In this document: piece by piece, positions 43,576 to 54,786 of the stretch
How the letters are laid out: every line of letters begins with the position of its first letter
Position numbering within the stretch: position 1 is the stretch's first letter
NCBI RefSeq assembly: GCF_037893015.1
Contig: NC_133665.1
Span: 101,957,937 to 102,021,936, forward strand
DNA: 64,000 bases
Origin: Macrotis lagotis
Taxonomy: Eukaryota > Chordata > Mammalia > Peramelemorphia > Peramelidae
Direction of reading: 5' to 3'
Program-made: the position numbers and the translations under genes
The notes under the pieces: generated by a model
The model's database searches: none
Told to the model about the DNA's origin: nothing
The model's input: the letters and a program-made list of their open reading frames with translations, nothing else

Positions 43576-43720
43576 AAAAGTATGCTAGGATATGAATTCA
43601 GACTCCATCAATTTTTTTCTCTAGAAGTGGATAGAATGTTTCATCATAATTCCTTCAGAACTGTCTTGGATCACTACTGAGAATAGCTAAGTCATTCACA
43701 ATTGATCATCATACATTATT

Positions 43721-43863
43721 TTTTTTTTGCAAGACAATGGGGTTAAGTGGCTTGCCCAAGGCCACACATTTAGGTAATTATTAAGTGTCTGAGGCCGGAT
43801 TTGAACTCAGGTCCTCCTGACTCCAGAGCTGGTGCTCTATCCACTGCACCACCTAGCCACCCA
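43721..43863 (-). mobile_element. tRNA-derived SINE, type A
   Basis: A perfect 15-base TCATCATACATTATT flanks it (43706-43720 and 43864-43878). Confidence 0.95.
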
Positions 43864-43965
43864 TCATCATACATTATTGCTGTTATTTTGTACAATGTTC
43901 TCCTGGTCCTGCTTCTTCACTTTGCATCAGTTCAAATAAGCCTTCCCAAATTTTTCTGAAAACAT

Positions 43966-44114
43966 TCTTTTTGGGTTTTGCAAGGCAACAGGCTTAAGTG
44001 ACTTACCCAAGATCACACAGCTAGTTAATTATTATGTGTCTGAGATCATATTTGAACTCAGGTCCTCCTAACTCCAGGTCCAGTGCTCTACCCACTGCAC
44101 CACTTAGCTGCCCC
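43966..44114 (-). mobile_element. tRNA-derived SINE, type A
   Basis: GGGTTTTGCAAGGCAACAGG to CACCACTTAGCTGCCCC. Confidence 0.9.
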
Positions 44115-44269
44115 CATTCATCATTTCTTATTCTATCACAATCATATCCTACAACTTGTTCAGCCATTCCCTGTTTGCTGCACCTCCCCTCCACTTTGGG
44201 AATCTTAAAGCATTATATAAATTCTATCTCAATCAAGATGAAAGTGCAGTAGTCATTTATGTACCCAAA

Positions 44270-44271
<2 letters not shown>

Positions 44272-44302
<31 letters not shown>
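44272..44302. repeat. (CT)n microsatellite
   Basis: A pure CT tract of about 30 bases. Confidence 0.97.
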
Positions 44303-44305
<3 letters not shown>

Positions 44306-44459
44306 GGTCCATCACCAGCTTTAGTGCAGACACCCAATTGGTTTTAGTCTCAGTGAGATTCAGAACTCCTAAACCCAAGCAATCCATTAACCTTAGCCTT
44401 CCCAATGGCAGAAATCACGGGCATGTGCCACTAGGCCCAGTTAATCAGTTTTTCTCCTC

Positions 44460-45378
44460 TACAATCACTTTTCTGCATAGACACCAAATTAACGTTCATA
44501 AGCACAGACCTGACAATGCCACACCCATACTTAAAAGCAATCAGGAGTTCCTTAATGTATCTAGGGGAAAAAAAATACAAATTCCTCTGTCTGCATTTTA
44601 AGGCCCTCCACAATCTGGTTTCAACCTATGTTTCTAGACTCATTTCATATCCCTTTCTTTTCTTTGTGTTCTAGTCCAACTGACCTGATAATTGCACCCC
44701 AATTTCAACATCCTATGTCCCCCACAACTCCTTGCTTTGCACAACCTTTACCTAGAGTCATATCTTGCAATGTTTTCCATTTGGGTAAGTTGCAGGGTGG
44801 GAGGGAAATGCAAGGAAGACTCACCTGGAGTGCATCCTGGAGAGATGGAGAGGAGAAACAAATGAACTTTAAGCAGGGATTGGGGTTATGGCTATTAGGG
44901 GAAGGAAGACAACCTTGAGAACTCTGCTGAAAGTGCATCCCCCAAGAAAAAGAAGTATACTCCTGCTGCCAAGGGCAGGACAGACAGGAGAAGTATCTCT
45001 AGAAAGGTACTGTCAGCACCCTTTAAATTCCCAACAATAAGACAAAGCCCAGGTTACCCCACCCTAGTTACATGGCTAACTGTCCCTTATACCCAAAATG
45101 TACTCTCTCCTCACTTCAGTCTCCTTGTCTTCATTCAAAACTCAAGTATAACCCCCATTATGAAGTCTTCCCTAATTGTTCTAGATGCTAGAGCTTGTCC
45201 TCTCCCCTCAAATCATCTTGGGGATTTATTTTTGTTGTGATTAACAGGGCATGTTACATGTTGTATCCTTCTAAGAAAATGTGAATTGCTTGAGGGCAGG
45301 ATGACTTGGTAACCCCAGAACTTAGGATCACATGTTACTCATAGAAGTGACTTGATAAATGTTTGCTGAATTAAACTG
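44460..45378 (+). repeat. L2 LINE 3' region, interrupted
   Basis: CCTGACAATGCCACACCC, TTTTAAGGCCCTCCACAATC and AACTCCTTGCTTTGCAC to about 44775. Then about 310 bases of unassigned sequence. L2 resumes at about 45090 (AAGTCTTCCCTAATTG, GAATTGCTTGAGGGCAG, TTGATAAATGTTTGCTG). Confidence 0.75.
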
Positions 45379-45884
45379 CTAAATTAAAATATGGTCAAGA
45401 ATCTCAGGAATGGATTGGCTTAGGCCCACACTAAGGAAATCAGGGTTCCCAATCAATCAGTTCAATAAACAAGTGTTTACAAAACACCTACTGTGAGAAT
45501 TAGGCCCTGTCCTCAAAGAATTTATATTTGGCTACAAGGATACATATCTCAAAGGGCCAAAGTTCTTCCTGTAAAGCCTTCAGTGTATTCTTAGCATATG
45601 TTAGCCTTATTTTATAGATGAGAGGAAAGCTGAAGGAAGTTTGAAAGCAGACTTCTTTATTTTCCATATTTCATTGTTTGACTTGGCCATCTTTGATACT
45701 TTAGGTAATTCATTTATGGATGTGGGTGCTTCCTCCTGTGCCCCCAAACACAGCCCTCTGTAGTCTGAGTTAAGGTGCTGGGGCTAACAGATGCTCAATT
45801 TGTAGGTGATCTAGTCAGGAGCCTCCTTTACCAGAGTTCCGCTGCTTTCCACATAACAGGCATACAGTATATCAATGGGCCTAG

Positions 45885-45965
45885 ACTTGAAACCTTGAAG
45901 GGATTGACTTTTGCCTTTCTTTGTATCCCCAGCCTAAGAACCATATCTGACAAGCATTTAAGAAA
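45885..45965 (+). repeat. L2 LINE 3' end
   Basis: CTTGAAGGGATTGACTTTTGC, TTTGTATCCCCAGCC, CAAGCATTTAAGAAATTC. Confidence 0.65.
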
Positions 45966-45989
45966 TTCTTGTTATCTGACCACCATGTT

Positions 45990-46345
45990 TCTTGACGTTC
46001 CAAGAGCCACAGGTGAAAAGGAAAATCATTATAGGCAGAAGCCATTACAGACAAAAATATGGAGGGCCAAGATAAAATGGCACTGTCAGAGAACAGCAAA
46101 TGGACCAGTTTTATTAGAACAGTGAGGAAAAAATCTATAATGATAAACTGAAGTCAGATTCTGAAAAGTATTAAATGCCACGCAATTTGTGTTTTATTCT
46201 GAACACAATAATGAACCACTGTAGTTTTCTGAGCAAGGGAATGGTGTGATCAGATCTATACCTTGGAAGACAATTTTGGCAGCTGTGGGAAGGATGAGAC
46301 AGGAGGAAGGCAGAGAATGAAGCCAGGTACCAGGTATGGGGAAGG
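45990..46345 (+). repeat. Family D fragment
   Basis: CAGAGAACAGCAAATGGACC, AATGAACCACTGTAG, GAGCAAGGGAATGGTG, CAGCTGTGGGAAGGATG. Confidence 0.55.
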
Positions 46346-46379
46346 TAACTTTCAGATTCAATATTTGTTTTAGAATTAA

Positions 46380-47560
46380 ATTATAGAGAATTGACTATGA
46401 AACTAACCGGGCAATGATTTCATTTTTAGTGGGGACTATGTGATCTGAGGGGCAGAGGGAGGGAACTCAGGTAATGTCTTTCTACTTTTCCTCTCCTCTC
46501 CTTTCCTCACCTCTCCTCTCCTCTTTTGCCCCCTCCTTTCCCCTCTCTCCAGCCCAGTCTTGTCCTTCCTGAGCAGGACAAGGCCTCCCACCCCTTGCAG
46601 GTGTGACTGGAAAGGAGGGCAGGGGGTATAGGGTCAGGAAAGGAGGGCTCTCTGGGTCTGTCTCTCCCCTCTGACAAGTTAATTAAAGGAAGGGAGCTGC
46701 ATTCTTAGCTAGGTGATGTCACAGCCTAGACTTAGGCAGTCAGTCAACAGGATGGATTGAGGGCCTGAAGTGCAGGGCCCCTGCACAGGGGCCAGAGGGG
46801 ACACTTAAAAAGCAGACTGCTACTATCCTTTGGGAGCCCCCAATCTACTACAGAAGATACAGTCTCAAAAGCTCCCAGACTGAGGGGAGCACACAGTCTC
46901 AATTCCTAGGGAGCTCCTGGTCTAAGAGGGAGATTTGGCTCTTTCTCTTGGGAAATTTTCAATATAATATAAGAGATAGGACATATAGAGAGAGAAAACA
47001 AATAAATCCTATTAGGAATAACATCAACAAATACAAATTAATAAAGCAAGATTAAATCTCATGAAATTTAGGTTTTGTGATAATTTTTTTCAGAAAGATT
47101 GAAAAATACCTTTCCTCCAAAAAAGAGAGGATGATAGTAAGAAAATTAATAAAGTTAACAAGATTTCATGGGGAAAATGTTTATTGTCATTAAGGAGGAA
47201 AACCCCCCTTTTTGGGAAGCATATGTTTTAAGAAATATAATTGCATTCTAACATTTGGTAGCTAATTATAAATCATTCCTATTAATTTATTATACCAGGC
47301 TCCCTAAGGATCCTGGGACAAACCATTATTAATTTAGCTTGAATTACCATAAATAGTATACTTCTACTTAGAAAGGACTACTAGAAAATAATCAATACCT
47401 CAGACTTCTCATTGATTTAAAGATTTCCTTTACCTTCCTTTGTCCAAATGAGTGAAGTTGAGCCCTGTAGAGATTGCTTTAGATTTTATTACATGGAGGC
47501 CTCTCCCAAATGTAAGAGAATTAGCTCTGTCCTTTGTTATTAGTTAGCTGTGTGACCAGG
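46380..47560. other. Unique stretch; GC-rich left part with hairpins, AT-rich right part
   Basis: No gene recognised. 46440-46800 contains a pyrimidine-rich tract, two 8-base inverted repeats (46559-46582 and 46776-46793), TTAATTAA (46679-46686) and a TGATGTCA motif. 46960-47560 is AT-rich and featureless. Confidence 0.4.
46776..46793. repeat. Perfect inverted repeat GGCCCCTG-CA-CAGGGGCC
   Basis: Eight-base arms separated by two bases, a strong small hairpin. No T run follows and no gene is adjacent, so no terminator or processing role is claimed. Confidence 0.8.
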
Positions 47561-47698
47561 GATCATGGAATATCAAAACTGGGAGACCAACAGGGGAAGA
47601 GCCACACAACCTGGGCCTGGAACCCATGTCTTTGATTTTCAACCTAACCCCTGATACCAAGGTACCTCTAAAAACCTTTTATGAGACCACAATGCTTT

Positions 47699-47930
47699 GT
47701 TATTGCTGTTGTTCAGTAGTTTTCTAGTTGTGTCCAACATTTTTGTGACTCCATTTGAGGTTTCTTAGCAAGAATACTGGAATAGTTTTCCATTTCCTTC
47801 TCCATTTTTTTCAGATGAGGAAACTGAGGCAAACAGGCAAAACTTACCCAGGTCACACAGCTTTAAGTTTCTGAGACCAGATTTAGAAGATGGGTTTTTC
47901 TGACTCCAGACCAGGCACTCTCTCCACAAA
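47699..47930 (-). mobile_element. tRNA-derived SINE, type B
   Basis: TTGCTGTTGTTCAGTAG, TTTTCCATTTCCTTCTCC, GATGAGGAAACTGAGGC and TCTGACTCCAGACC; the head end is decayed. Confidence 0.82.
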
Positions 47931-48429
47931 GTCAACACTGTTTAGTATTAATGAATGAATGAGTGCATGAATAAAATAATAAACATTTATTAAGTGTTCA
48001 CTTTGTGACAAGAACTTTGCCAAATTAAATAATAAAAACAGAAGCAGTCTCTGTCTCACAAAGTTCACACCAAATCAGGAGAGACAACAAATTTGAGATA
48101 GAAGTGATGTTGAGACCTAGATGTCTAAAGGTTTCATCAGCAGGGCAAATGGCAAGGCCCAAAGAATTGTAATTGGTGATGACCAGTACTTTATTGTTCT
48201 CTAATTGTTATGTAAAATTAACAAATTGTTATATAAAATTAATAAATGTTTACCAAGTTCAAGGTTTTGTGTTACATATATCATATATGTATATAAAATA
48301 TATATAAAATGTTCCCTTTCCTCAATGAGTTTATGATCTAATTGGAAAGATAGGACAAAGAGGAAAAAGGGAAGGAAAGGGAATAAGTATTTCCACAGCA
48401 CCTACTAAGTGCCAGGCTCACAACTCTGA

Positions 48430-48546
48430 AAGGTGGTTGTTATTCTTTTTCTTTAACAGTTAAAGAAACTAAGGCAATCAAAGATTAAGTAACTTTCTCA
48501 GTCACACAGATAAGTGTCTGAGGTCACTGTACCACCTAGCTGCCTT
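48430..48546 (-). repeat. MIR-like SINE
   Basis: AAAGAAACTAAGGCAATC, CTCAGTCACACAGATAAG, CACTGTACCACCTAGCTGCC. Confidence 0.65.
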
Positions 48547-49050
48547 AAAATTAAAATTAAAAATAGTATAAGATAGAACATTAAATAGGCTTTATCTTGC
48601 TGTGAGTTCCCTTATTTCCTACCTATGACTTCCCCATCTGAAAATGCCCTTATTCCTTCCTTCCTGTCTTTCAGGCAGAAAGTACCAGTATGCCAAGGCT
48701 AACCCTTCCTACCAAATCCTTAATCTCATCCCAATTTACCTTCTCTAAAACCTTGCCCTTTTAATTATCCAAAATGTTCAGCCTCTTTTCCCCCCTCTGG
48801 TTCTTTCCTATCTTTCGGCAAACATATTTTTTGTTTCTCTGTTCCTAAAACAAACAAAAAAAAAAGCACTCTGTCCTGTGTCCCTTCTGTCCTATGGAAC
48901 CTTGCTGTCTCACTTCATTCATTCCATTCACTGAAAGTTTCTAGAAAGTCAGTGAAAAAGTACATATTAAGACATCTACTATGTGCTAAACATACAAAAA
49001 AGAGCAAAAGACCGTACCTGCCTTCAGGGAGCTTCCAATTTAATGGGGAT

Positions 49051-49192
49051 ATTTTTTAGGAGGCATCAAGTTTAAGTGACTTGCCAGGATCACAATACTA
49101 GTAAATGTCAAATGTCTGAAGTTAGAGTGGAACTCAGGTCCATCCTGATCCCAGGGCAAGTGCTCTATCCTCTGTGTCACCCAGCTGCTCCC
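49051..49192 (-). mobile_element. tRNA-derived SINE, diverged
   Basis: TTTAGGAGGCATCAAG, TTAAGTGACTTGCCAGG, then GTGTCACCCAGCTGCTCCC. AATGGRGA flanks both sides. Confidence 0.8.
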
Positions 49193-49244
49193 AATGGAGA
49201 GCTTTATACTCGTTTCTATTTTTTCCCCATCCAGTCATGACATT

Positions 49245-49410
49245 TAGTACACCATTTTACAGATGGGGAAACAATCTGAGGGAGGTGAACTGACTTGCCC
49301 AAGGTCTCACAACTAGTGAGTGTTAAATGTCTGAGGTTAGATTGGAACTTGGGTCCATCCTGACTCCAAGAAAGGTGCTCTATATATTGTGTCACCTAGC
49401 TGCTCCCAAT
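49245..49410 (-). repeat. MIR-like SINE
   Basis: CATTTTACAGATGGGGAAAC, ACTTGCCCAAGGTCTCAC, GTGTCACCTAGCTGCTCCC. Confidence 0.78.
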
Positions 49411-49524
49411 GGGAAATATAAAAATATTGTTTTACACTCATTGTTTCCTCCTTTCTCCCCCATCCATTCATTCTCTAACCCCTTAGAATCTAGTTTTTAA
49501 TCTTCAGTGAAATTAGTCTCTCTT

Positions 49525-49700
49525 AGATTGATAGGAGCATAGATTTAGAACAGAGAGGGACTTGAGCAGTCATTTAGTACACATCTTTTTATTTTACAGA
49601 TAGGGAAGCTGAGTTTGAGGGAAGTATACTGACTTTCCCGAAATCCCAAGGTAGTAGGTGACAGGTCCAAGATATACTGCCAGATCCTCTTTGCATTGTA
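49525..49700 (-). repeat. MIR-like SINE fragment
   Basis: TTTTATTTTACAGATAGGGAAGC, then CCCGAAATCCCAAGG, then CAGATCCTCTTTGC. Confidence 0.55.
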
Positions 49701-49949
49701 CCTTATAGTGTTCCATTCATCAATAAGTGATTAATCCCTAATTCAAAAACTTTTCCTGAATCATCACCTTCTTTCATCTTTCCTCAGTATTTGACATTGC
49801 TAAGCATCTTCTACTCCTTCAGTTTAAGTATTACTGATCTTCTTTTACCCTACTTGCTCCTCCTTGTTTTTCTTACCTGACTTTTTTCCTTACCCTTTAG
49901 AGAAAAGATTCCCTGAGGTTATCTTTCAGTCTTTCTCTCTAACCTCTCA

Positions 49950-50071
49950 AGGGTATAGTATATTGGATTTGGGTTGAACCCAAATCTGTCACTACCAGTC
50001 ATCTTGGGCAAGTCACTGATGTACTTTGGATCTTAGTCTCTTCATCCATAAATTGAAGAGGGTTGATGATT
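49950..50071 (+). repeat. MIR-like SINE fragment, hit by the SINE at 50072
   Basis: TTGGGTTGAACCCAAATCTG, TCTTGGGCAAGTCACTG, TCTCTTCATCCATAAATTG. Confidence 0.6.
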
Positions 50072-50228
50072 TTTTTTGGGGGGGGGGGGTTGCAAGGCAA
50101 TGGGGTTAAGTGGCTTGCCCAAAGCCACACAGCTAGGTAATTATTAAGTGTCTGAGGTCGGATTTGAACTCAGGTACTCCTGACTCCAGGGCCGTTGCTC
50201 TATCTACTGTGCCACCTAGCCGCCTGCA
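50072..50228 (-). mobile_element. tRNA-derived SINE, type A
   Basis: T and G runs, then GCAAGGCAATGGGGTTAAG, then GTGCCACCTAGCCGCC. A 12-base GGGTTGATGATT flanks it (50060-50071 and 50229-50240). Confidence 0.94.
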
Positions 50229-50699
50229 GGGTTGATGATTTTAATGTCCTTTTCAATTATGCATCTTTGCTAACCTCATTTATTCTCCCTATTTCATTTA
50301 CCATCTCTATGAAGAATATCAGATTTTTATCTCTATCCCTCACCTTTCTCCTAAACTCTAAACCAGGATCTCTACCCATATGAACCATCAACATGTTATA
50401 TTCTAAAAGTAAAATTACAATCTTCATAAAGCAAAAAATATAACCTTACCTTTCTCCTTCCTCCCTTCACTATTTCTGTTAATGATACCACTATCATATC
50501 TCTTGCCCAGGCTTGAAACTTCAGTCATCTTTGACAAATTAGTCAATTCTAGCCAACTTGGCTGTGAGATAGATCTACAAGGGCAGAGACATTGTGTTCT
50601 TCTGCCTCCTTCTCTCCCACAGCATAAAGCAGCAAAAAGAAGCATCAATAAAAGCTCAGTAGATTGGTTGGTTATTTTTATTTTATTCATTTCAATCTA

Positions 50700-51090
50700 A
50701 GGGCTCACAATCTCTAAGCCAGACTTACCTGAAAGAATTCACCTCTTCCAGTTCTAGAACATTCTCTCCAGTCAAATCCACCTCTCAGATCTTTAATCTA
50801 TCTCTCTTCAAGGCAAAACTCAGAATTCATTAGATCATTAGACATTTTCTGATCTCCCCACCCCTTTTTTCCCAGTCTCATCACTAAATTACTTGGTATT
50901 GACTCGTATTCTTTGCATTCACCCAACTTCAAGTACATTGTATCCTCGCCTTCTACCTCCTTCCTCCTCTTCCCCCAATAAACCATAAACTTCTTGATTG
51001 TAGAAACTGTTTCAGGAGAAACTTTCATTTTCTGGACCACTAGCATCTCATACAGAGAAACTAAGCACTTGTTGAAGAGAATTAAATTTG
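50700..51090 (+). repeat. L2 LINE 3' region, second fragment
   Basis: GGCAAAACTCAGAATTC, TGTATCCTCGCCTTC, AACCATAAACTTCTTGATTG, CTAAGCACTTGTTGAAG. Confidence 0.6.
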
Positions 51091-51419
51091 TTTTCTATGC
51101 CTAAGACCTCAGACAGGACTCGAGACTTTTTGAGGGCACACACAACATAGGAAAAGTCGCCTGGTGACAGAAACCTCACATACACACCACTTTGTCGTGG
51201 AATTGTTAGACCCAACTCTCTTGATTTCTTTCCTTTGTGTAGAACCAACTCTCCAGAACATGAGAGCAATGGGCTAGCCTAGAACCCAAGCAGGAAACCT
51301 CATTTTCCTTAACTTTTCAGTGTTGACTACAGAGGTGACCCCAGAAGAGGAGAGAAGCTACCACCACTCTATCCTTACAATGAAGCTGCCCTGACTTCCT
51401 TCTGCTGGTAACACCCAGC

Positions 51420-51800
51420 GATATGTTCCAAGCGTCACCTTTGTGCCAGCTCTATGCCAGCTCTTTGCTTGGCACCATGCGGAGAGACAGAAGAAGAAAT
51501 GTTCTCTGCCCTTGGGGAGCTCAGAGAAAAAGCTCATACACAGAGAACAGTGTTGAATTGAACTGAATTGAATAAGCATATATAAGATAGCTTGGCAGAG
51601 ACTGAATACATAAATACCGGGGGAATTCATAGCAAGGGAAAGATTTTTGTGGTACTCTGTATGACAGGAATGGAAGACTTCCCAAAGGAGGTGAGACTTG
51701 AGCCAGGCCTTGAAGGATGGGAAGGGTTTAGAAAGGGAGGAGGTGGAGGGCATTCCATGAGGGGGGAATGGCATGAACAAAGTTTTGAAAATGGAAATGA
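51420..51800 (+). repeat. Family D fragment
   Basis: CTCTGCCCTTGGGGAGCTC, GACTTCCCAAAGGAGGTGAG, CAGGCCTTGAAGGATGGG, GGGCATTCCATGAGG. The minus-strand 164-codon frame overlapping here is a by-product of the repeat. Confidence 0.6.
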
Positions 51801-52014
51801 GGTTGGTATGTGCAGGGGCTGATGGGTAGATCTGCCCCATTGACTCTGCCATTAACTAGTTGTGTTGAATGGTTGGTCTCACATTCCACCCCCACCCCAC
51901 CCACACCCACACCAAAGAGATGCAAGAAGGCTGCAGTTCTGGGCTAGGCTAGGCTAGGCAGTCCTCTCAGAACATCTTCCTCCACAAATACTCCTAACAA
52001 GGAACCACTCATCT

Positions 52015-52570
52015 CCTGCCAAAGTCTTTGCTGTTCTTCCCAGCTTCCAGTGCCCTCCCAAAGTACCTTGTAGTTAACCATATTGTATAGATTTGCATCA
52101 CTACCTTTGTATTCATATTGTATTATGTACTTGTCAGGCCCTTTGGATTGTGCTTAAGGTTAAGCAAAGACTGGTTAAGATAGGAATCCACTCAAATCAG
52201 CCCAACCTAGACCAGACAGCATAAACCTCTTTGCAGCCTAAATCCTTTCCCTCTTGAACTCCAGAGTAGTCTTCCAAACTTTCTTTCCATTCCCCTTCTT
52301 CCCTCCACCTACCCCCTATCTTTCTCAGCTTCTGAGAATTCTTCTTGGTTCCCTCATATTACTCCCTTTGCCCACAAAGTCTTCCATTCTGCTTTAAACC
52401 TAACTCACCTGTTAGAAGCATTCCCTAACTACCCTATCTCACACAGATCTCTCTCTCTCCTCTGAATTCCTATGACCCTTTTATGGTGGCCCCAGATAAC
52501 TAACTGTCCATAGTCTGTTCCTGAATGCTGGTCATAAACTGATCCTTAACCCCAGGGATCATGTTTCAAG
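52015..52570 (+). repeat. L2-like 3' sequence, two weak pieces
   Basis: About 52030-52145 (CCCAAAGTACCTTGTAG, ATTATGTACTTGTCAGG) and 52250-52570 (CTCCCTTTGCCCACAAAG, GAAGCATTCCCTAAC, GATCATGTTTCAAG). Confidence 0.45.
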
Positions 52571-52864
52571 TCTTGGCTCTTTGCAAAGTAGGGCATGAGA
52601 ATGTGGATGGTTGGGTGTCAACCATCCATACTGCTGAAGACAAAACCTTCATGCTGAAAAAAAGGAGTGGTAGATGAAAGGAGAGCATGTCATGAATTCT
52701 ATTCAGTAATTCCTTATTTCATACCTCCTGTGCCAGCCAATGGTAATCTTACCTGTAGAGGACAAAAGATACTATATACATTCTCTCCTTGGGTTGGTCA
52801 CAGCTTAGCTGAAGCATCTGAAGGCAATGTGTACCTTGGATAAGACTAGAACCTACAGACAAGA

Positions 52865-52992
52865 TTTTTTTTTTGCAAGGCAATGATGTTAAGTGACTTG
52901 CCCAAGGCCACACAGCTAGGTAATTATTAAGTGTCTGAGGTCGGATTTGAACTCTGACTCCAGGGCCAGTGCTCTATCCACCTAGCTGCCCC
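52865..52992 (-). mobile_element. tRNA-derived SINE, type A, with small deletions
   Basis: TTGCAAGGCAATGATG to CTATCCACCTAGCTGCCCC. Missing the GTACTC- and GCGCC-type segments. AGACAAGA flanks. Confidence 0.92.
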
Positions 52993-52999
52993 AAGACAA

Positions 53000-53305
53000 G
53001 AAGATTTGAGTTCAAGTCTTATCTGTGACCTTTTTCACTTTACCTCTTGGGGTCACAGTTTCCTCATCTATAAAAGAGAGATGATTCCTAAATCACAGAG
53101 TTGATGAAAAACATAAATGAAATTAGAAAACTGGAGCTGAAAGTGACCTCAGAGGTCATCTTGTCCAACTCCTCATTTTACACTGAAAGAAACTGAGATC
53201 CAGGGAAGATAAGTGACTCATCAAAGGTAACAGGTAAGGTTGGAGGTGGTAAATGAACAACGATCCTTTGACTCCAGAGTCCATACTTCTTTCCATTATT
53301 TTATT
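53000..53305. repeat. Two MIR-like SINEs, opposite orientation
   Basis: About 53000-53110 plus (GAGTTCAAGTCTTATC, GTTTCCTCATCTATAAA). About 53125-53305 minus (GACCTCAGAGGTCATC, AAACTGAGATCCAGGG). Confidence 0.7.
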
Positions 53306-53324
53306 CAGCCTTTGGATAATATAT

Positions 53325-53470
53325 AGCTATATGGCACAGTGGAAAGAACACTGGTCCTGAAGTCAGGAGGACCTGCGTTCAAATCCATCCTCAGACACTT
53401 AAAAATTACCTAGCTGTGTGACCCCAGGCAAGTCACTTAACCCCATTGCCTTGCAAAAAAAAATAATAAA
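53325..53470 (+). mobile_element. tRNA-derived SINE, type A
   Basis: TATGGCACAGTGGAAAGAAC to CATTGCCTTGC plus poly(A) and ATAATAAAA. Confidence 0.9.
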
Positions 53471-53471
53471 A

Positions 53472-53616
53472 GGGCAGCTAGGTGGTGCAGTGGATAGAGC
53501 ACCGGCCCTGGAGTCAGGAGTACCTGAGTTCAAATCTGGTCTCAGACACTTAATAATTACCTAGCTGTGTGGCCTTGAGCAAGCCACTTAACCCCATTTG
53601 CCTTGCAAAAAAAAAA
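53472..53616 (+). mobile_element. tRNA-derived SINE, type A, abutting the previous copy
   Basis: A near-consensus copy directly after the tail of the first, in the same orientation. It probably inserted into the A-rich tail of its neighbour. Confidence 0.95.
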
Positions 53617-53709
53617 TAAATGAATAGAATAGAATAGAATTAAAAAGGAATGAATTTGTGTATATATGTTTTGAATACTATATAAGTGTTTCTGATTATT
53701 ATTTACTAT

Positions 53710-53870
53710 GGGCCATATATAGTGTAGTAGTCCTTTATTTGTGCTCTAGGCTTAGTTCTGCCACTCACTAACTGTGCAGTCTTGGGTAGGTCATTTCCCT
53801 TTTCTTCAACCATAAAATGAAAAGGTTGGACAGAATGGTCTCCAAGATTCCATCCAACTCTATCATTCTT
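53710..53870 (+). repeat. MIR-like SINE
   Basis: TCTAGGCTTAGTTCTGCC, GTGCAGTCTTGGGTAGG, AGATTCCATCCAACTC. Confidence 0.65.
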
Positions 53871-53903
53871 CTTATGATCTCTTCTAGTTTAAAATTTCAT
53901 GAT

Positions 53904-54031
53904 GGGTAGCACAGTGTATAGAGTACCAGTCCTGGAGTCAAATCTGGCCTCTGACTCTTAATAATTACCTAACTGTGTGACCTTGGGGAAGTCACTTAAC
54001 CCCATTGCCTGAACAAACACCCCCCCCAAAA
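53904..54031 (+). mobile_element. tRNA-derived SINE, type A, internally shortened
   Basis: GGGTAGCACAGTGTATAG to CATTGCCTGAAC. Flanked by AAAATTTCATGAT and AAAATCTCATGAT. Confidence 0.92.
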
Positions 54032-54466
54032 AAAATCTCATGATCTTAAATGCTGGTGGTCCTCAACTCTCTACCATTGCCTGAAATATACAACTTTTTC
54101 TGGTTCTTATTCTTACCTTGCTCTAGGGCCAGGAAGGACTGAAGCAAATAAAAAGGAATAAAATCAGAATAGTAAAAGCCTTCTATATTGAAGGGTGTTT
54201 TGTTTTGTTTTGTTTTAATCAGCTATATAAATATAGAGTTGAGAAGACATGATTAAACCATTCTTGGTATGAAAAAGGTCTGGGATCCTATTTCCCAGTT
54301 CAGTGGTCTTTCTACTGCATCAAAATGCTGGCATAGAGGCTCTTTTCTAATTTCCTTATTCCCTATATTTGCTGAGTTCTCCCTTCTGGGAAGTTCTAGC
54401 CCCTTTGCTTCCCAGTACTATGGAGGAAGGACCGACCCTCCTCTCCACTTCCTTTTGCACTGTGGA

Positions 54467-54786
54467 GTAGTTAGGTGACCCAGTGGTTAGATCATTTGAT
54501 CTGGAGTCAGGAAGACCTGAATTCAAATTTGACCTCAGACACTTTATACTTACACTTACACATTTACTGTGTGACCTTGGGCAAATCACTGATTGTCTCT
54601 CATCCAGGGTTATCTCCAGTCATACAGATTCATATCTGGCTATTGGACCCAGATAGCTCAGGAGGAGAAATGAGGCTGCTGACTTAGCATAGCACCCCTT
54701 CACTCAAATCCAACTCATTTGCTTGTCACGGCATCACCTCTCTGGTATCAAGGTCCTCTTGGAGAGTGAAGGAGAAGCATCATCCA
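54467..54786 (+). mobile_element. tRNA-derived SINE, type C
   Basis: Head GTAGTTAGGTGACCCAG, then TCATCCAGGGTTATCTCC, GAGGCTGCTGACTTAGC, CATCACCTCTCTGG and GTCCTCTTGGAGAGTGAAGG. Confidence 0.87.

Larger units (their letters stand above)
42828..44240 (-). repeat. L1 3' portion, reverse, carrying four insertions
   Basis: GAGTTCCAAATTCTATCCC, TTGAGAAGGCAAGTAATTTGC, GTCTTGGATCACTACTGAG, ACTTTGCATCAGTTC and CTTGTTCAGCCATTCCC follow the L1 order also seen at 57.83-58.93 kb. Interruptions: 43052-43430, 43445-43575, 43721-43863 and 43966-44114. Confidence 0.75.
48590..50690 (+). repeat. L2 LINE, long plus-strand fossil with SINE insertions
   Basis: The best-supported part is 50240-50690: TCTGTTAATGATACCACTATC, CCCAGGCTTGAAAC, GTCATCTTTGACAAATTAGTC, then AGGGCAGAGACATTGTG and ATCAATAAAAGCTCAG. 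About 49730-49900 resembles the RT-coding part. 48590-48960 is a weaker match. Confidence 0.6.

Noticed and set aside
46550-46612. Exon-like pattern: pyrimidine tract, CAG, about 47 bases, then CAG/GTGTGA
   Set aside because: Acceptor and donor look good but the isolated short exon has no neighbours or recognised peptide. Such patterns arise by chance in pyrimidine-rich DNA.
51358-51852. 164-codon minus-strand frame
   Set aside because: It overlaps the family D repeat and low-complexity DNA, and no domain or splice context supports it.
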